Source of the DNA: Rhopalosiphum padi
Taxonomy: Eukaryota > Arthropoda > Insecta > Hemiptera > Aphididae
Direction: 5' to 3'
NCBI RefSeq assembly: GCF_020882245.1
Contig: NC_083598.1
Coordinates: 82,589,714-82,653,713, forward strand
Length of the DNA stretch: 64,000 nucleotides
Part shown: positions 62,530 through 64,000 of the stretch, in pieces
How the letters are laid out: every line of letters begins with the position of its first letter
Numbering within the stretch: position 1 is the stretch's first letter
Translations under genes and position numbers: made by a program
The notes under the pieces: model-generated
Database searches by the model: none
Told to the model about the DNA's origin: nothing
The model's input: the letters and a program-made list of their open reading frames with translations, nothing else

Positions 62530-63830
62530 CGGAAAAAAACTTAACCATTACCTCTGTTTTAATGTTTAACAAATAATTTATTGAAATTTTGATTATTAGA
62601 ATTTTTAAATGTGCACGTTAACCACATACTTAGATTTGTATATTACTTTAGAAATGCTCTGTAATTTTTGCACTATTTTTTTTTTTATGTTGATGTATCC
62701 AACTAAAAATGTTAATCTTAGCAATTAAATTGTAAAATATTATTTTCTAAGAATAATAGACATTAAACATATCTTTTAGAAAAATATAAAATATTGGATC
62801 AAGAAAAATTTGCCGTGGTGGTTTTTATGTAGTCATTGGAGCTTATGGTTTTATTGAAATTAACAGACTATTGTACACAAATATTTGATAAACAAGATTC
62901 GACATTACTAATTATTGAGGTTTCATTATATTACCTAATTGTCCATACTAATCTATTGTACGTCACTAAACTGCCACGGCTATTTGTCCCGTTTCATAAA
63001 ATATTATATGTTATATTAAATTAAGCATTTATTATTCTCAGTACAAAAAATTAAATGAGTTAAAAATTAATTATTCAAATTTCGAATTAGATATCAATAT
63101 GTTTACAATAACCACCAGCTTCGAATAATAAAAAAAAGAAGGTAATTCTGATTTTAAAAATGTCGATAATTGTACAAGACACTTCTTGTAAGGCATAAAA
63201 ATCAAAGTATACTCTAAAATTCCAAAAACCAAAACTTGAATAAATTTGTTATTAACGGTTATGCTTAGTGAATCACTCTATATATGCACATAGATGCCGC
63301 ATGTAAGCATCGTTTATAACCGTTTAATATCTCAACATTATATGATTTTCGTCGAAAAAACGGTATTTGCCTATCTATCAGCATATTAATTTTAATTTTG
63401 ATAAATATCGTATTGCGTTACAACATGTTAATAATATTATGGTTTAAACTAGTTTAACTAATTTACTGTTATCAATAATCTGTTATGTCATAAAGCTGAT
63501 AGATGTTGAAAATTGTAATTATTGTAAATTAAAAAAAAAAAAAAATTATATATAAATTCAAAATTATTAAAATAAAAATATACTTATGTCTGTAATATCT
63601 TTATCACCCATATAATCATAAATAATGGTAAAGGTATCAAAAAAAAAAAAAAATCAAATTATTTCTTTAATTAATAAAACTGACCTACAAACACAGTTCT
63701 CGTCATACTTGTTAGTTTTTCGACTTAAAAAACTACTTAAATGGTATTATTTAGATGGTTGATGGGCATTGTTATTGTTTTATGCATATAAAAATATAGA
63801 TTCATGATTTAAACACCATGGTATGGTCGT
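62530..63830. other. AT-rich non-coding DNA
   Basis: Contains A runs at 63530-63545 and 63639-63654 and a Leu/Ile-rich 62-codon frame (62836-63024) judged to be chance. Confidence 0.55.
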
Positions 63831-63839
63831 ATGGATAAT

Positions 63840-64000
63840 ATGTGGAAATATATTAAAAGAGAGAGCGAATTCGTCCGGTTCAGCCAAAGGCGTATAGTTT
63901 TACTGAGTGCACAAAGAAAGAGGGAGGCGCCATTCATTTTTCGAAGTGGATTTATGAACAGTCTTCCCGTCGCCGCTGAAGAAGGGATGATACGTCAAAG
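63840..64000. other. Mixed-composition segment cut by the window end
   Basis: AGAGAGAGCGAATTCGTCCGG and GAGGGAGGCGCCATTC mark a rise in GC at the edge. I saw stops in every frame examined. It may be the start of another island outside the window. Confidence 0.3.

Noticed and set aside
1..64000. CRISPR arrays, bacterial operons, insertion sequences, phage genes
   Set aside because: No regular direct repeats with unique spacers, no ribosome binding sites with dense ORFs, and no transposase frame. The sequence is eukaryotic in character.
1..64000. Conserved microRNA precursors
   Set aside because: I compared by eye with well-known insect microRNA sequences (let-7, miR-1, miR-10, miR-100, miR-125, bantam and others) and saw none. 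This is not an exhaustive search.

Overview
This window reads as nuclear DNA of an insect, most probably an aphid (Hemiptera: Aphididae). The reasons are strong AT richness, endless AATATTATAATATT-type words, frequent TAGGTACC-type words, many dinucleotide and trinucleotide microsatellites, and scattered CpG-rich islands in an AT-rich background. The aphid call rests on remembered sequence texture, not on a recognised gene. No protein family could be identified with confidence anywhere on either strand. The window is best described as a large intergenic or intronic stretch, with at most a few small or unverified exons.

Layout. Positions 1-4830 are AT-rich DNA with one tRNA-like Pol III B box near 1690. 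A CpG-rich island with poly-G runs (about 4830-5760) ends in a very long TG microsatellite (5777-5900), followed by poly-T tracts. A weaker island (7690-8190) carries overlapping frames on both strands. Around 9960-11160 there is a candidate TATA promoter, a 108-codon open frame on the minus strand and a 41-codon small ORF on the plus strand. From 11.2 to 20.5 kb the DNA is mostly AT-rich with isolated islands near 13.7-14.1 kb and 17.0-17.4 kb. Islands resembling conserved regulatory DNA lie at 20.5-21.0, 22.1-22.7, 24.1-24.7 and 27.9-28.8 kb. From 28.8 to 40 kb the DNA is AT-rich with islands at 33.1, 35.3 and 38.1-38.4 kb.

The densest part is about 39.8-54.2 kb. It holds CpG-rich islands, the longest open frame of the window (216 codons, minus strand, 40462-41112), two putative secreted-type small ORFs, and several sequences prone to non-B DNA. 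These include a textbook single-T-loop G-quadruplex flanked on both sides by alternating purine-pyrimidine DNA (42881-42943) and a 47-nt uninterrupted Z-DNA-type run (52466-52512). There is also a well-formed splice acceptor followed by a short cysteine-containing open frame (52803-52919). From 54.2 to 61.3 kb the DNA is again AT-rich, and a last island (61.3-62.5 kb) has a TATA box, an FTZ-F1-type half site and a 20-bp inverted repeat. The end (62.5-64.0 kb) is AT-rich until a small GC-richer edge.

No metabolic or regulatory system can be assembled from these parts. The coherent interpretation is regulatory DNA and microsatellites of one or more genes lying outside, or hosting, this window. 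All coding calls are low confidence. RNA-seq, aphid-to-aphid genome alignment and protein searches would settle them.
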